Made by a program: the position numbers and the translations under genes | Assembly (NCBI GenBank): GCA_002763895.1 | Contig: NSLH01000020.1 | Location: forward strand, 1 to 48,401 | DNA length: 48,401 nucleotides | Direction of reading: 5' to 3' | DNA from: [Chlorobium] sp. 445 | Lineage (GTDB): Bacteria > Bacteroidota > Chlorobiia > Chlorobiales > Thermochlorobacteraceae | Notes under the pieces: generated by a model | Databases searched by the model: none | What the model was told of the DNA's origin: nothing | The model's input: only the letters and a program-made list of their open reading frames with translations | In this document: positions 1-8,769 of the stretch, piece after piece | How positions within the stretch are numbered: position 1 is the stretch's first letter | Layout of the letters: each line of letters begins with the position of its first letter

Positions 1-648
1 TTCTAAGTGCAGATGCGCATCGTGAAGATGAGGTTCCTTTATGTCGAGGGGTTGGCGTGGGTAGGCAACGCCGAAGACCAGGTCAAGGGCGATTTCTGAC
101 GATTTAAAGATTTGGCAATGCGTATTGCAGGCACGAATTTCGTGTCTGACTTGCTCAATTTCACTTTCATTTGCAAGGTCTGTTTTGGTCAGGAGAACAA
201 CATCTGCTGCTTCAATTTGCTCTTGCCACACCTCCACCTCATCTTTGATGCGCAGAAAGTTTTTGGCATCAACCGTTGTAATAACCGCATCGAGCACGAT
301 TTGTGGATTGAGCAAGGAGTAGATGATAGAGATAGGATTGGCAACACCTGTCGTTTCGATAACAAGCAGGTCAGGAGAGAGTTTGGAAACGATTTCATCA
401 AGTGCTTGAACAAAATTTTCATTGATACTGCAGCAAATGCATCCATCGTTGAGCTCAAACATCTCAACAGAGAAGCCTTCAAGTAACTTGGCATCAATAG
501 AGATTTCACCGATTTCATTCATCAAGATAGCGATCTTGTGTCGCCCTTGGTTTTTTGCTAACAGTTGCTTGAGCAGTGTGGTTTTGCCGCTGCCTAAAAA
601 TCCCGTCAGGATATTGATGGGGATTTTGCTTTGAGTAAGGTACGACAT
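1..648 (-). CDS. CobW/COG0523 family GTPase (P47K), 3' end cut by window edge
   Basis: The ATG at 648 opens a reading frame that runs without a stop to base 1, giving 216 codons of the N-terminal GTPase part. Visible motifs are the Walker A GFLGSGKTT (about residues 15-23), MNEIGEI, the family-specific metal-binding CICC (about 73-76), the Walker B-like ETTGVANP and the base-recognition TKTD. COG0523 proteins are G3E GTPases that deliver metals (Zn, Co or Ni) to target enzymes. The particular metal cannot be told from this part, and the C-terminal CobW domain lies outside the window. The upstream lipoprotein gene ends only 3 bp before this start, so the two are probably co-transcribed. No frameshift is visible. 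Confidence 0.93.
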   Translation of the reverse strand, partial: MSYLTQSKIPINILTGFLGSGKTTLLKQLLAKNQGRHKIAILMNEIGEISIDAKLLEGFSVEMFELNDGCICCSINENFVQALDEIVSKLSPDLLVIETTGVANPISIIYSLLNPQIVLDAVITTVDAKNFLRIKDEVEVWQEQIEAADVVLLTKTDLANESEIEQVRHEIRACNTHCQIFKSSEIALDLVFGVAYPRQPLDIKEPHLHDAHLHLE

Positions 649-651
649 GGG

Positions 652-1044
652 TTAGTTTCCCTTTACAGTAGAAGCAGCGGAAATTCCAGTCCTGTCATCA
701 TTTCCACCTTGTGGTCGGCTGCCGCTGCTCAAAATGCTGGATAGGATAATTGGTGTTGCAACAATCAGCACGACAGCACCGATTGCCAAAATTGTCAGTC
801 CCGTGCGGTTTGGTGCGTGCATCTCATCTGATTGTGCTGGTGCTGAAGTTTGCGCACTATCGCTCAAAGCAGAGAAATTTGAAACAGGGCGTGCTGGAAG
901 CGTTGAAGGTGCAGAGAGAGCCATTCTGTGCTCGAGTGCATCGTTCAGGATAACCGTGTGCTGGCAGCCTACAGTTGTATAGACGAAGAATGCAGCAGCA
1001 AGCACCATCGTGAGCAGTTTAGAGTAGGCGAATGTTGGAGTCAT
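652..1044 (-). CDS. Small lipoprotein with a C-terminal membrane segment, unknown function
   Basis: This 130-residue protein starts with a short basic-poor leader, a hydrophobic core and a lipobox ending TVGC at about residue 27, so it is predicted to be a lipoprotein. A Ser/Ala/Pro-rich middle follows. A second strongly hydrophobic stretch (about residues 82-106, ILAIGAVVLIVATPIIL) is followed by a Gly/Asn-rich tail. I do not recognise a family. It ends 3 bp before the CobW-type GTPase start, which suggests an operon and perhaps a link to metal handling, but that is inference. It diverges from ispF across a 69-bp gap that must hold both promoters. Confidence 0.75.
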   Translation of the reverse strand: MTPTFAYSKLLTMVLAAAFFVYTTVGCQHTVILNDALEHRMALSAPSTLPARPVSNFSALSDSAQTSAPAQSDEMHAPNRTGLTILAIGAVVLIVATPIILSSILSSGSRPQGGNDDRTGISAASTVKGN

Positions 1045-1113
1045 TGCTTTTCATTAATTTGCTTTAAGACTTAAAGATAAATTATCAAACGCCTTCAATC
1101 AAACACTTTGGTT

Positions 1114-1596
1114 ATGATGCGAATTGGTATTGGCATTGACATTCACCCGCTTGTTGAAGGGCGCAAGCTAATCATCGGCGGCGTTGAGATTCCATACGAC
1201 AAAGGTCTTGATGGACATAGCGATGCGGATGTGCTTTTGCATGCGATTTCAGATGCACTGTTGGGCGCTGCGGCGCTGGGAGATATTGGTAGACATTTTC
1301 CAAACACTGACCCTGCTTTCAAAGATGTCGATAGTCAATACTTGCTGAAAAAGGTGCGTCAACTTTTGGAGCGGCAAAATTACAAACCCGTCAATGTGGA
1401 TGCGATGCTGCTGTTGGAAAAGCCGAAAATTGCGCCGTTTATTCCGCAGATGCGAAAAAACATTGCACGCTGCCTGCAGATAGAGCTTGATTCTGTATCA
1501 ATCAAAGCGACAACCAGTGAAGGCTTAGGATTTGTGGGCAAAGGCGAAGGTGCCACAGCGCACGCCGTCTGCATGATTGAGAAAATCAAGGTCTAG
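1114..1596 (+). CDS. ispF: 2-C-methyl-D-erythritol 2,4-cyclodiphosphate synthase
   Basis: IspF converts CDP-methylerythritol 2-phosphate to the cyclodiphosphate, releasing CMP, in the non-mevalonate isoprenoid pathway. The metal-binding pair shows in GIDIHPL near the N terminus and in [14 protein letters not shown] (about residues 34-47). The family signature [14 protein letters not shown] sits near the C terminus. The length of about 160 residues is normal. Two adjacent ATGs (1114 and 1117) both fit, and there is no clear Shine-Dalgarno site to choose between them. An in-frame TTG at 1108 is less likely. The gene is complete and in frame. It is cytosolic and acts as a trimer in characterised relatives. 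Confidence 0.97.
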   Translation: MMRIGIGIDIHPLVEGRKLIIGGVEIPYDKGLDGHSDADVLLHAISDALLGAAALGDIGRHFPNTDPAFKDVDSQYLLKKVRQLLERQNYKPVNVDAMLLLEKPKIAPFIPQMRKNIARCLQIELDSVSIKATTSEGLGFVGKGEGATAHAVCMIEKIKV

Positions 1597-1694
1597 AGAT
1601 ACAAGAATGTGCTCGAGACTGTTGCGTAAAAAAGTTTTTTCTTAAATTCACTTGCCAAATAGTAATGCATTTTCGTAACTAAACATATTGAGTA

Positions 1695-2966
1695 TTGGAT
1701 ACAAAAGTTGCGCGCGAAAAAGCCGTGTTGGTCGGCGTGAGCCGTCCGCCCGAAGTCCTCAAATCCCAAGTACAAGATTACCTCAGTGAATTAGAAAGAC
1801 TTGCAGATACTGCAGGTGCCATTGTGCTACACAAATTCATCCAAGAACGCACACAGCTCGAGCCTGCCTTTTATGTGGGTAAAGGCAAAGTCAATGAGCT
1901 TGCAAATTTTGTCAAAGCGCAGGGTGTGGATGTAGTGATTTTCGATGAAGACCTCTCACCTGTGCAAGTGCGAAACTTGGAGAAAGGTTTAGAATGCAAA
2001 ATCATTGACCGAACAGCGCTCATCTTGCAAATTTTTGCAGTGCATGCAAAGTCGGCACAAGCGAAAATGCAAGTAGAGCTTGCACAATTAGAATACCTTC
2101 TGCCAAGGCTTACGCGCCAATGGACACACCTCTCTAAACAAAAAGGGGGAATTGGCACGAAGGGACCCGGAGAGACACAAATTGAAACCGACCGTCGTCT
2201 TGTTTGGCGACGTATTGCTACACTTAAACGTAAACTGAGCGAATACGATAAGCAGCATCACACGCAAACCAAGTGGCGTGGGAACGTGGTACGCATTGCG
2301 CTTGTGGGCTATACGAATGCAGGCAAGACCACTTTGATGAATGCACTCTGTCCTAACATGCGCACAAAGGGTGAAAATCAACTCTTTGCGACGCTCGACA
2401 CCACCACACGCAAAGTGATACTACAACACAACAAACGTGCGCTCATCTCTGATACGGTTGGATTTATTCGTAAGCTGCCGCATAAACTCGTCGAGAGTTT
2501 CAAATCCACGCTGCAAGAAGTGCGCGATGCTGATATTCTCTTGCATGTGGTCGATAGTGGTCATCCACACTACGAGGAGCAGATTCAGGTGGTGGAACAG
2601 ACGCTGGCAGAGATGAATACCAGAAGCAAGGTAATGATTACAGTGTTCAATAAAATTGACCTACTCCCTGCCGATTTTGACTTTGTGGCGGCAAAGAAGC
2701 GCTACGGGCATTGTGTCTTTGTCTCGGCAGAGCGTGGGATTGGGATTGAACAGCTTAAGGAGACAATTGCACGTGTGATGGACTCTGAATTTCAAGAGCG
2801 CACAGCACGCGTGCATATTTCCGAGTACAAGTTCATCAGTTTCCTGCACGACACCACCGAAGTGCTCGAAAAGAACTACGACGGGGAGTACATTGAAGTG
2901 CGTTTCCGCGCACCAAAGAACATGCTGGCTCGTATTGATGCTATGCTGCAAAAACTACATAACTAA
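1695..2966 (+). CDS. hflX: Ribosome-associated GTPase HflX
   Basis: HflX is a GTPase that binds the large ribosomal subunit and splits stalled ribosomes during stress. The 423-residue product has the HflX N-terminal domain with the glycine-rich signature GTKGPGETQIETDRR (about residues 153-167). The G domain follows, with Walker A GYTNAGKT (about 203-210), switch II DTVGFIRKLP and the base-recognition NKID. The start is a TTG at 1695, because an in-frame stop lies two codons upstream and no ATG precedes the conserved part. The gene is intact and lies 98 bp after ispF and 21 bp before the methyltransferase gene. Confidence 0.95.
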   Translation: MDTKVAREKAVLVGVSRPPEVLKSQVQDYLSELERLADTAGAIVLHKFIQERTQLEPAFYVGKGKVNELANFVKAQGVDVVIFDEDLSPVQVRNLEKGLECKIIDRTALILQIFAVHAKSAQAKMQVELAQLEYLLPRLTRQWTHLSKQKGGIGTKGPGETQIETDRRLVWRRIATLKRKLSEYDKQHHTQTKWRGNVVRIALVGYTNAGKTTLMNALCPNMRTKGENQLFATLDTTTRKVILQHNKRALISDTVGFIRKLPHKLVESFKSTLQEVRDADILLHVVDSGHPHYEEQIQVVEQTLAEMNTRSKVMITVFNKIDLLPADFDFVAAKKRYGHCVFVSAERGIGIEQLKETIARVMDSEFQERTARVHISEYKFISFLHDTTEVLEKNYDGEYIEVRFRAPKNMLARIDAMLQKLHN

Positions 2967-2987
2967 GTTTTCAGATTTGATGATGTT

Positions 2988-3866
2988 ATGGCTCTTGCCG
3001 ACAGAATTGATGGGCTAAAGGCACTTTGGAAATTTGACAATCGCTTGCAACTGCTGCTGTCGCGGCTCTGTTTTAGAGAGCACGGACTGAACGTGTATTA
3101 CCTCAACGGAATGCAAATTTTGGTAGACCACCAAGCTGGTGATGAAAGCGGTACACGTCATGTCCTGGTTTCCCCCATGTATCAGCAATTTCTGCCGCAG
3201 ATGAGCTTTAAAGCGCCGATTAACGTGTTGGATTTGGGTGCAAATGGCGGTGGATTTGCTTTAATGCTCAAAAATAATGGCATTGCACTCAGGAAAGTTG
3301 TGGCAGTAGAGTTCAATCCAAATACGTATGCACGCTTACATTTTAACTTGACGCAAAACTTAGACTGCCAGGTAATTGCACTCAATGCTGCAGCAGTAGG
3401 AGAGACCAAATCGCTCCAACTTCAGGTCGGACAAGGGGGGACATCAGACAACATTTACCAGCCGCTGACTTCTGGGAATGCAAAAACGGTAACGATTGAG
3501 GGCGTAACGATGGATGAGCTATACAGCCGATATTTTGATGGCGAAAAAATAGATATGTGCAAAATCGATATTGAAGGCGCAGAGCATGAAATCTTCTCAA
3601 TGCCGTATCACCATAGTTTGAAGCATGTGCGATACCTTATCATTGAAATTCACGGCAATGATGAGCAAAGAAAGGATGCGGTCTTACAAGCCTTGAAAAA
3701 ATTGGGGTTCAAGTCACAGCCAAGAGTAGCAGTAAATGAGCAGGATGTCTATTTTTTGCAAACGCTGGCGAAGCATAGCAACGACGGCATCACGCGAAAG
3801 TGTGTGCCCCAAAGTAACTCTTTTTGTCCCTGCAAATCATTAGTCACGCTCGTGCATCGCATTTAG
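2988..3866 (+). CDS. FkbM family S-adenosylmethionine-dependent methyltransferase
   Basis: This 292-residue protein has a class I methyltransferase core: motif I DLGANGGGFA (about residues 82-91), an acidic VAVEFNP strand for SAM binding, and the FkbM hallmark DIEGAEHEIF (about 190-199). FkbM proteins O-methylate small molecules or glycans, and the substrate cannot be predicted here. It sits alone between hflX and alaS with no glycan or polyketide genes nearby. The last 30 or so residues, which are Cys- and Ser-rich, look less conserved, so a minor shift near the 3' end cannot be excluded. Confidence 0.85.
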   Translation: MALADRIDGLKALWKFDNRLQLLLSRLCFREHGLNVYYLNGMQILVDHQAGDESGTRHVLVSPMYQQFLPQMSFKAPINVLDLGANGGGFALMLKNNGIALRKVVAVEFNPNTYARLHFNLTQNLDCQVIALNAAAVGETKSLQLQVGQGGTSDNIYQPLTSGNAKTVTIEGVTMDELYSRYFDGEKIDMCKIDIEGAEHEIFSMPYHHSLKHVRYLIIEIHGNDEQRKDAVLQALKKLGFKSQPRVAVNEQDVYFLQTLAKHSNDGITRKCVPQSNSFCPCKSLVTLVHRI

Positions 3867-3920
3867 CAAGACCGCGCCGTCCTTCGTATATTTCAAGTTC
3901 TAATCAACAAACTGATCTCT

Positions 3921-6581
3921 ATGACATCGCGCGAGATTCGTCAATCGTTTCTGGATTTCTTCAGGTCAAAAGGTCATGAAATTGTGCGTTCGGCGCCCGT
4001 TGTGCCCGCAGATGATCCAACACTGCTTTTCACCAATGCGGGGATGAACCAGTTCAAAGATGTTTTTCTTGGAACAGGAACGCGCCCTTACACCCGCGCC
4101 GCAAACACACAAAAATGCATCCGCGCCTCTGGCAAACACAACGACCTTGAAGATGTCGGCAAAGACACCTACCACCACACCTTTTTTGAAATGCTCGGCA
4201 ATTGGTCGTTTGGCGATTACTACAAAAAAGAAGCAATTGCTTGGGCGTGGGAATTGCTCACAGAGGTCTGGAGACTGCCAAAAGATCGACTTTACGCTAC
4301 CGTTTTTCAAGACGATGACGAAGCCTTTGAACTGTGGAGAACGGTGACGGACATTCACCCTTCGCATATTCAGCGGCACGGCAAAAAAGATAACTTCTGG
4401 GAAATGGGCGAGACAGGTCCATGCGGACCTTGCTCTGAAATTCACATTGACCTGACGCCCGACAAAAGCGGTGCGCAACTTGTCAATGCAGGCTCAGCGC
4501 AAGTTATCGAGATTTGGAACTTGGTGTTTATCCAATTCAACCGCACTAGCAAAGGCGAGTTAGAGCCACTGCCCGCAAAGCATGTGGATACTGGAATGGG
4601 CTTTGAGCGCATTACTGCAGTGCTGCAAGGCAAGACCTCAAACTATGATTCAGACATTTTTGCGCCGCTGCTTCAAAAGATCATGGACTTGACTGGTATA
4701 GCTTATACCGCGAAGTTGGAAAGCGAAACTGACATCGCTATGCGCGTGCTGGCAGATCATGTGCGCACGCTGTCGTTTGCCATTGCTGACGGCGCAACAC
4801 CATCTAACGAAGGACGTGGCTATGTGCTGCGCCGAATTTTGCGTCGCGCTGTACGCTATGCCAAGAAACTGGGGCAAGATGAAGCAACGCTTTACAAGCT
4901 GGTTGAGACGCTGGTGCAAACGATGGGCGATGTGTTTCCAGAACTCAAAGAGCGCCAAAAGGCTATTGAGCAAATCATTCGCGCTGAAGAAGAAAGTTTC
5001 CTTGCCACACTCGATAGAGGCATGGAAATTTTCAGCGAGATTGCTGAGCGCGCCAAATCCACAAAAGTGATTGCAGGCGAAGATGCTTTCAAACTCTATG
5101 ACACCTACGGCTTCCCGCTTGACCTCACGCGTCTAATGGCACAAGAAATTGGGCTAAGTGTCGATGAAAACGGTTTTGAAGCGCAGATGCAAGCACAAAA
5201 AGCACGCGCACGCGAGGATCGCAAAAAGAAAGTGCAATCCGTTGAAGCAGGTAGCGCAGCATGGATTCAACTCTCGGAAGGCAGCGACTCACAATTCAAA
5301 GGCTACACTACATTAACAACACGCTCAACGGTAAGACTGGTGCGAAAAACTGCTGACAGACTTTTTATCGTCTTAGACCAAACGCCGTTCTATGCAGAGT
5401 CAGGTGGGCAAGTGGGTGACACGGGCATGCTGCTATCTTCACAATACACGTTCTTTGTGTGTGATACACAAAAAGAAGGCGAGAAAATCGTGCACATCAT
5501 TGATCGTATTCTGAACAACGCCTCGCAACAGACCCTGAAGCCTAACGATTTTGACGTGTCGGAACTGCCAGATGAGCTTGAAGCGCAGGTTGATGCAGAG
5601 CGCCGATATGCTACGATGGTAAATCACACCGCAACGCATCTATTGCATGCAGCGCTGCGCAAAGTACTGGGAGAGCATGTCCAGCAAAAAGGGTCGCTGG
5701 TGACGCCAGAGCGCCTACGCTTTGACTTCAGTCATTTTGAGAAAGTCAGTGATGAACAGTTGGCACAAATTGAGCGCATGGTCAATGAGCAGATACGCAG
5801 CGCAAAAGAGACCATCAAGCATGAAGATGTGCCATTTGAAGAGGCAAAGCGAATGGGGGCGCTGGCATTCTTTGGCGATAAATACGGCGAGCGTGTGCGC
5901 GTTGTGGAAATACCTGCCTTCTCTATTGAGTTTTGCGGCGGCACACACTTAGATAACATCGGGCAAATTGGGCTCTTTAAAATCGTAAGTGAATCCTCAA
6001 TTGCCTCGGGAGTGCGGCGCGTGGAAGCGATTACTGGCAAAGCCGCTGAAGAGCTCTTCCGTGCAGAGTTTATGCAATTGCAATCGCTGCGGCAATTGCT
6101 CAATGCCTCATCAGATAGCGACACCGTAGAGCGAGTAAGAAAACTTTTAGAAGAAAAACGCGCGATGGAAAAGCAAGTAGAGAAACTTCGCTTAGAGACT
6201 GCTCGCTACAAACTCAACGATATTCTTGATGCACCTGAACACATCTCTGACATTGAAGTCGTTGCACGCGAGATTGATTGGGTACAAAGTGCCGATGAAC
6301 TGCAAGGCGTAGCAGAATTGGCGCGTCAGCAACTCAAAAGCGGTGCAGCGCTCTTAGGCAGTGTCATTGATGGAAAAGTCTCGCTTGTGGCGATCATTAC
6401 AGATGACCTTGTAGAAAAAAAGAAATTGCATGCAGGTAAACTCATCGGCGATGTGGCTAAGGTAGTCGAAGGCGGTGGCGGCGGTAGAGCACAACTAGCA
6501 ACGGCAGGCGGAAAAAATCCAGCTAAACTCCCCGATGCGATGACAAGATTCAAGGAGCTTATCGCCATGCAACTAAACTAA
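3921..6581 (+). CDS. alaS: Alanyl-tRNA synthetase
   Basis: AlaS charges tRNA-Ala and edits mischarged Ser/Gly. The 886-residue length is typical. The order is: class II catalytic core with motif [16 protein letters not shown] near residues 74-89 and [10 protein letters not shown] near 165-174; the tRNA-recognition region; an editing domain with zinc ligands HTATH (about 570-574) and CGGTH (about 671-675); a coiled-coil stretch; and a C-terminal DHHA1/C-Ala domain with a Gly-rich GGGGGR (about 851-856). The ATG at 3921 is followed by [13 protein letters not shown], the usual start. It is intact despite its length, which contrasts with many of its frameshifted neighbours. Confidence 0.98.
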   Translation: MTSREIRQSFLDFFRSKGHEIVRSAPVVPADDPTLLFTNAGMNQFKDVFLGTGTRPYTRAANTQKCIRASGKHNDLEDVGKDTYHHTFFEMLGNWSFGDYYKKEAIAWAWELLTEVWRLPKDRLYATVFQDDDEAFELWRTVTDIHPSHIQRHGKKDNFWEMGETGPCGPCSEIHIDLTPDKSGAQLVNAGSAQVIEIWNLVFIQFNRTSKGELEPLPAKHVDTGMGFERITAVLQGKTSNYDSDIFAPLLQKIMDLTGIAYTAKLESETDIAMRVLADHVRTLSFAIADGATPSNEGRGYVLRRILRRAVRYAKKLGQDEATLYKLVETLVQTMGDVFPELKERQKAIEQIIRAEEESFLATLDRGMEIFSEIAERAKSTKVIAGEDAFKLYDTYGFPLDLTRLMAQEIGLSVDENGFEAQMQAQKARAREDRKKKVQSVEAGSAAWIQLSEGSDSQFKGYTTLTTRSTVRLVRKTADRLFIVLDQTPFYAESGGQVGDTGMLLSSQYTFFVCDTQKEGEKIVHIIDRILNNASQQTLKPNDFDVSELPDELEAQVDAERRYATMVNHTATHLLHAALRKVLGEHVQQKGSLVTPERLRFDFSHFEKVSDEQLAQIERMVNEQIRSAKETIKHEDVPFEEAKRMGALAFFGDKYGERVRVVEIPAFSIEFCGGTHLDNIGQIGLFKIVSESSIASGVRRVEAITGKAAEELFRAEFMQLQSLRQLLNASSDSDTVERVRKLLEEKRAMEKQVEKLRLETARYKLNDILDAPEHISDIEVVAREIDWVQSADELQGVAELARQQLKSGAALLGSVIDGKVSLVAIITDDLVEKKKLHAGKLIGDVAKVVEGGGGGRAQLATAGGKNPAKLPDAMTRFKELIAMQLN

Positions 6582-6750
6582 ACTATCGCAAGGAAGCGAA
6601 TTTGGACATCACAAGATATAGTTTAGCACAGTCGTGTGGGCTAGCGTGTGCTTCTGCTCTGAAAGCATGGAAAGTATAAAGCAGAGCAGCGCAATCCAGT
6701 AACTTTTTTGTATTTTTAGCCTCAGAAACTTTGAAATAAATCTCCGCTGC

Positions 6751-7899
6751 GTGAAGCATACGCCTCTTTATCACATACACTGCAAGTTAGGTGCAAAACT
6801 TATTGAGTTCGGTGGGTATGAGATGCCTGTGCAGTACAGCAGTATCATTGAAGAGCATCACACGGTGCGGTGCGCCGTAGGACTCTTCGATGTCTCTCAT
6901 ATGGGTAAGTTTGAGCTAAAAGGCAGTGGTGCACAAGACTTTCTGCAAGAGATGCTCAGCAATGATGTTGCGGCACTCATACCCGAGCGTGCACAATATA
7001 ATGTGATGCTCTATGAAAATCATTCAGAGATTCCTGATGGTGGCATCATCGATGATCTCATCGTGTATTGTGTCTCGCCTGTGCATTACCTTTTAATTGT
7101 CAATGCGAGCAATACTCAAAAAGATTTTGCGTGGCTGAACGCACATCTCCCAAATAATCTTACGCTCACAGATTGTTCAGACGAGCTGACGCTGCTGGCA
7201 CTTCAAGGCAAACACGCTGAACAGACACTGCAAAAACTTACGCGTCTGAACCTCTCACAAGTGCGCTATTACGGGTTTGTATATGGTAAGGTCGCAGGTG
7301 TAGAGATGTATGTGGCACGAACTGGCTATACCGGCGAAGATGGTTTTGAGATATGCTGTCCCAACGAATTTGCTGAAGAGCTCTGGAATGGCTTGCTTGA
7401 AGCTGGCAAGGAGTTTGGGATAAAACCCATTGGGCTTGGGGCACGCGATACACTTCGTCTTGAAATGGGCTATGCGCTCTACGGGCACGAAATTGACGAA
7501 ACAACAAACCCGATTGAAGCAGGATTAGGCTGGATAACCAAACTAAACAAGCCATCGTTCAAAGGAAAAGAAGCGTGCCTTAAAGCAAAAGCAAACCCAA
7601 AACGCAAGCTAGTTGGCTTCGAGATGAGTGGCAGAGCCATAGCACGACAAGGGTTTGAAATCACCACACAAAGCGGAGAGAGAATCGGCAAAGTCTGCAG
7701 TGGAACGCTTTCACCGACACTGAACAAGCCGATTGGCACAGGATATGTTGCACTCGAGTACAGCGAGCCAAACTCGCTGATTTATATCACGGTAAGAGAG
7801 AAGCGCGAGGAGGCACGCGTGGCGGCGTTGCCTTTTCTTTCAAAAGAGCGGCGACAGGCTGCATACAACGCAGAAAAAATCTCAAAGACTTTTTCATGA
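6751..7899 (+). CDS. gcvT: Aminomethyltransferase, glycine cleavage system T protein
   Basis: GcvT takes the aminomethyl group from lipoylated H protein and passes the one-carbon unit to tetrahydrofolate, releasing ammonia. The 382-residue protein shows FGGYEMPVQYSS, SHMGKFEL, the ARTGYTGEDGFEI segment (about residues 188-200), LGARDTLRLEMGY and a C-terminal GTGYV beta-barrel segment. The start is a GTG at 6751, giving MKHTPLYHIHCKLGAKLIEFGG, which matches the family N terminus. The other glycine cleavage genes (gcvH, gcvP) are not in the window. comB follows 10 bp downstream on the same strand. Confidence 0.96.
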   Translation: MKHTPLYHIHCKLGAKLIEFGGYEMPVQYSSIIEEHHTVRCAVGLFDVSHMGKFELKGSGAQDFLQEMLSNDVAALIPERAQYNVMLYENHSEIPDGGIIDDLIVYCVSPVHYLLIVNASNTQKDFAWLNAHLPNNLTLTDCSDELTLLALQGKHAEQTLQKLTRLNLSQVRYYGFVYGKVAGVEMYVARTGYTGEDGFEICCPNEFAEELWNGLLEAGKEFGIKPIGLGARDTLRLEMGYALYGHEIDETTNPIEAGLGWITKLNKPSFKGKEACLKAKANPKRKLVGFEMSGRAIARQGFEITTQSGERIGKVCSGTLSPTLNKPIGTGYVALEYSEPNSLIYITVREKREEARVAALPFLSKERRQAAYNAEKISKTFS

Positions 7900-7909
7900 A
7901 AAACGGCTA

Positions 7910-8676
7910 ATGAAAATTGATGTTTTTTTACACCAGAAGGTTTTGATGATGACTACCTGCGCGAACGGCATGCCGTTGTAATAGATGTGCTGCGCGCAAG
8001 TACGACCATTATCACAGCGCTGCAGAACGGCGCAAAGGAAGTCATTGCCTTCTCAGACATTGCTCAAGCACGCGCGGCGATGGAGGAGCACAATGCCGAA
8101 AAACCCTTGCTCTGCGGAGAGCGATATGGAAAAATCATTGAAGGCTTTGACCTAGGTAATTCTCCTGAAGAATTTTCAGAAGAAGTCGTTTCTGGCAAGA
8201 CACTTTTCTTTTGCACCACGAATGGTACGCGCGCATTGCTTAAAGCAAAAGCTGCAAAAACTATACTACTTGCTGCCTTCATCAATCTTTCAATCGTAAA
8301 GGAATTTCTTGTCAAGCCAGAAAATATCGAGTACAATTTAGCAATCATCTGCTCTGGCAAAGAAAATCGTTTCTCGCTGGAAGATGCGCTCTGCGCTGGA
8401 TTGCTGGTCGATAAACTGCTTGCCGACAAAAAAGCGCAGGTGATGTCCATCTCGGATTCAGCACTAGCAGCGCGCATTCTCTACGAAAAATTTCGCGGCA
8501 ATGAACTGGCGGCGCTCAAAGAAAGCGATCATGGCAGATACTTGACGTCGATTGGATTTGCAAAGGATATCGAACTTGCCGCAAAGTTGGACATCACACA
8601 AGCCTTGCCGATTCTGGAAGAAAATGCGCTGCGTCTCTATAAACTTGAGACCAAAAAATTCAAGCGCGTTGATTAA
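7910..8676 (+). CDS. comB: 2-phosphosulfolactate phosphatase, 5' end frameshifted
   Basis: ComB hydrolyses 2-phosphosulfolactate to sulfolactate. It was defined in methanogen coenzyme M synthesis but also occurs in bacteria that make sulfolactate. The main frame carries VIDVLRASTTI, LCGERYGK, the GFDLGNSP segment and TTNGTRAL, all typical of the family. The N-terminal codons from the ATG at 7910 (MKIDVF) lie one frame off. They join the rest if the T7 run at 7923-7929 had eight Ts, which gives MKIDVFFTPEGFDDDY and a 255-residue protein of normal length. Without correction the longest intact frame begins at the GTG at 7987 and lacks about 26 residues. It may be co-transcribed with gcvT 10 bp upstream. 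Confidence 0.85.
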
Positions 8677-8769
8677 ATTGAGCCGCATTACAATTTGAGG
8701 GCTTATCTGCAGCAGGCGCACATGTCGTGTGTGCTTGCTGCATAGCTTTTAACCAAATTTCAAATTGTA

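Noticed and set aside
7928-8005. Programmed ribosomal frameshifting at the T run in comB
   Set aside because: There is no downstream stimulatory structure or upstream Shine-Dalgarno-like signal obvious by eye, and the same kind of break occurs at many unrelated loci here, so an indel error is simpler.
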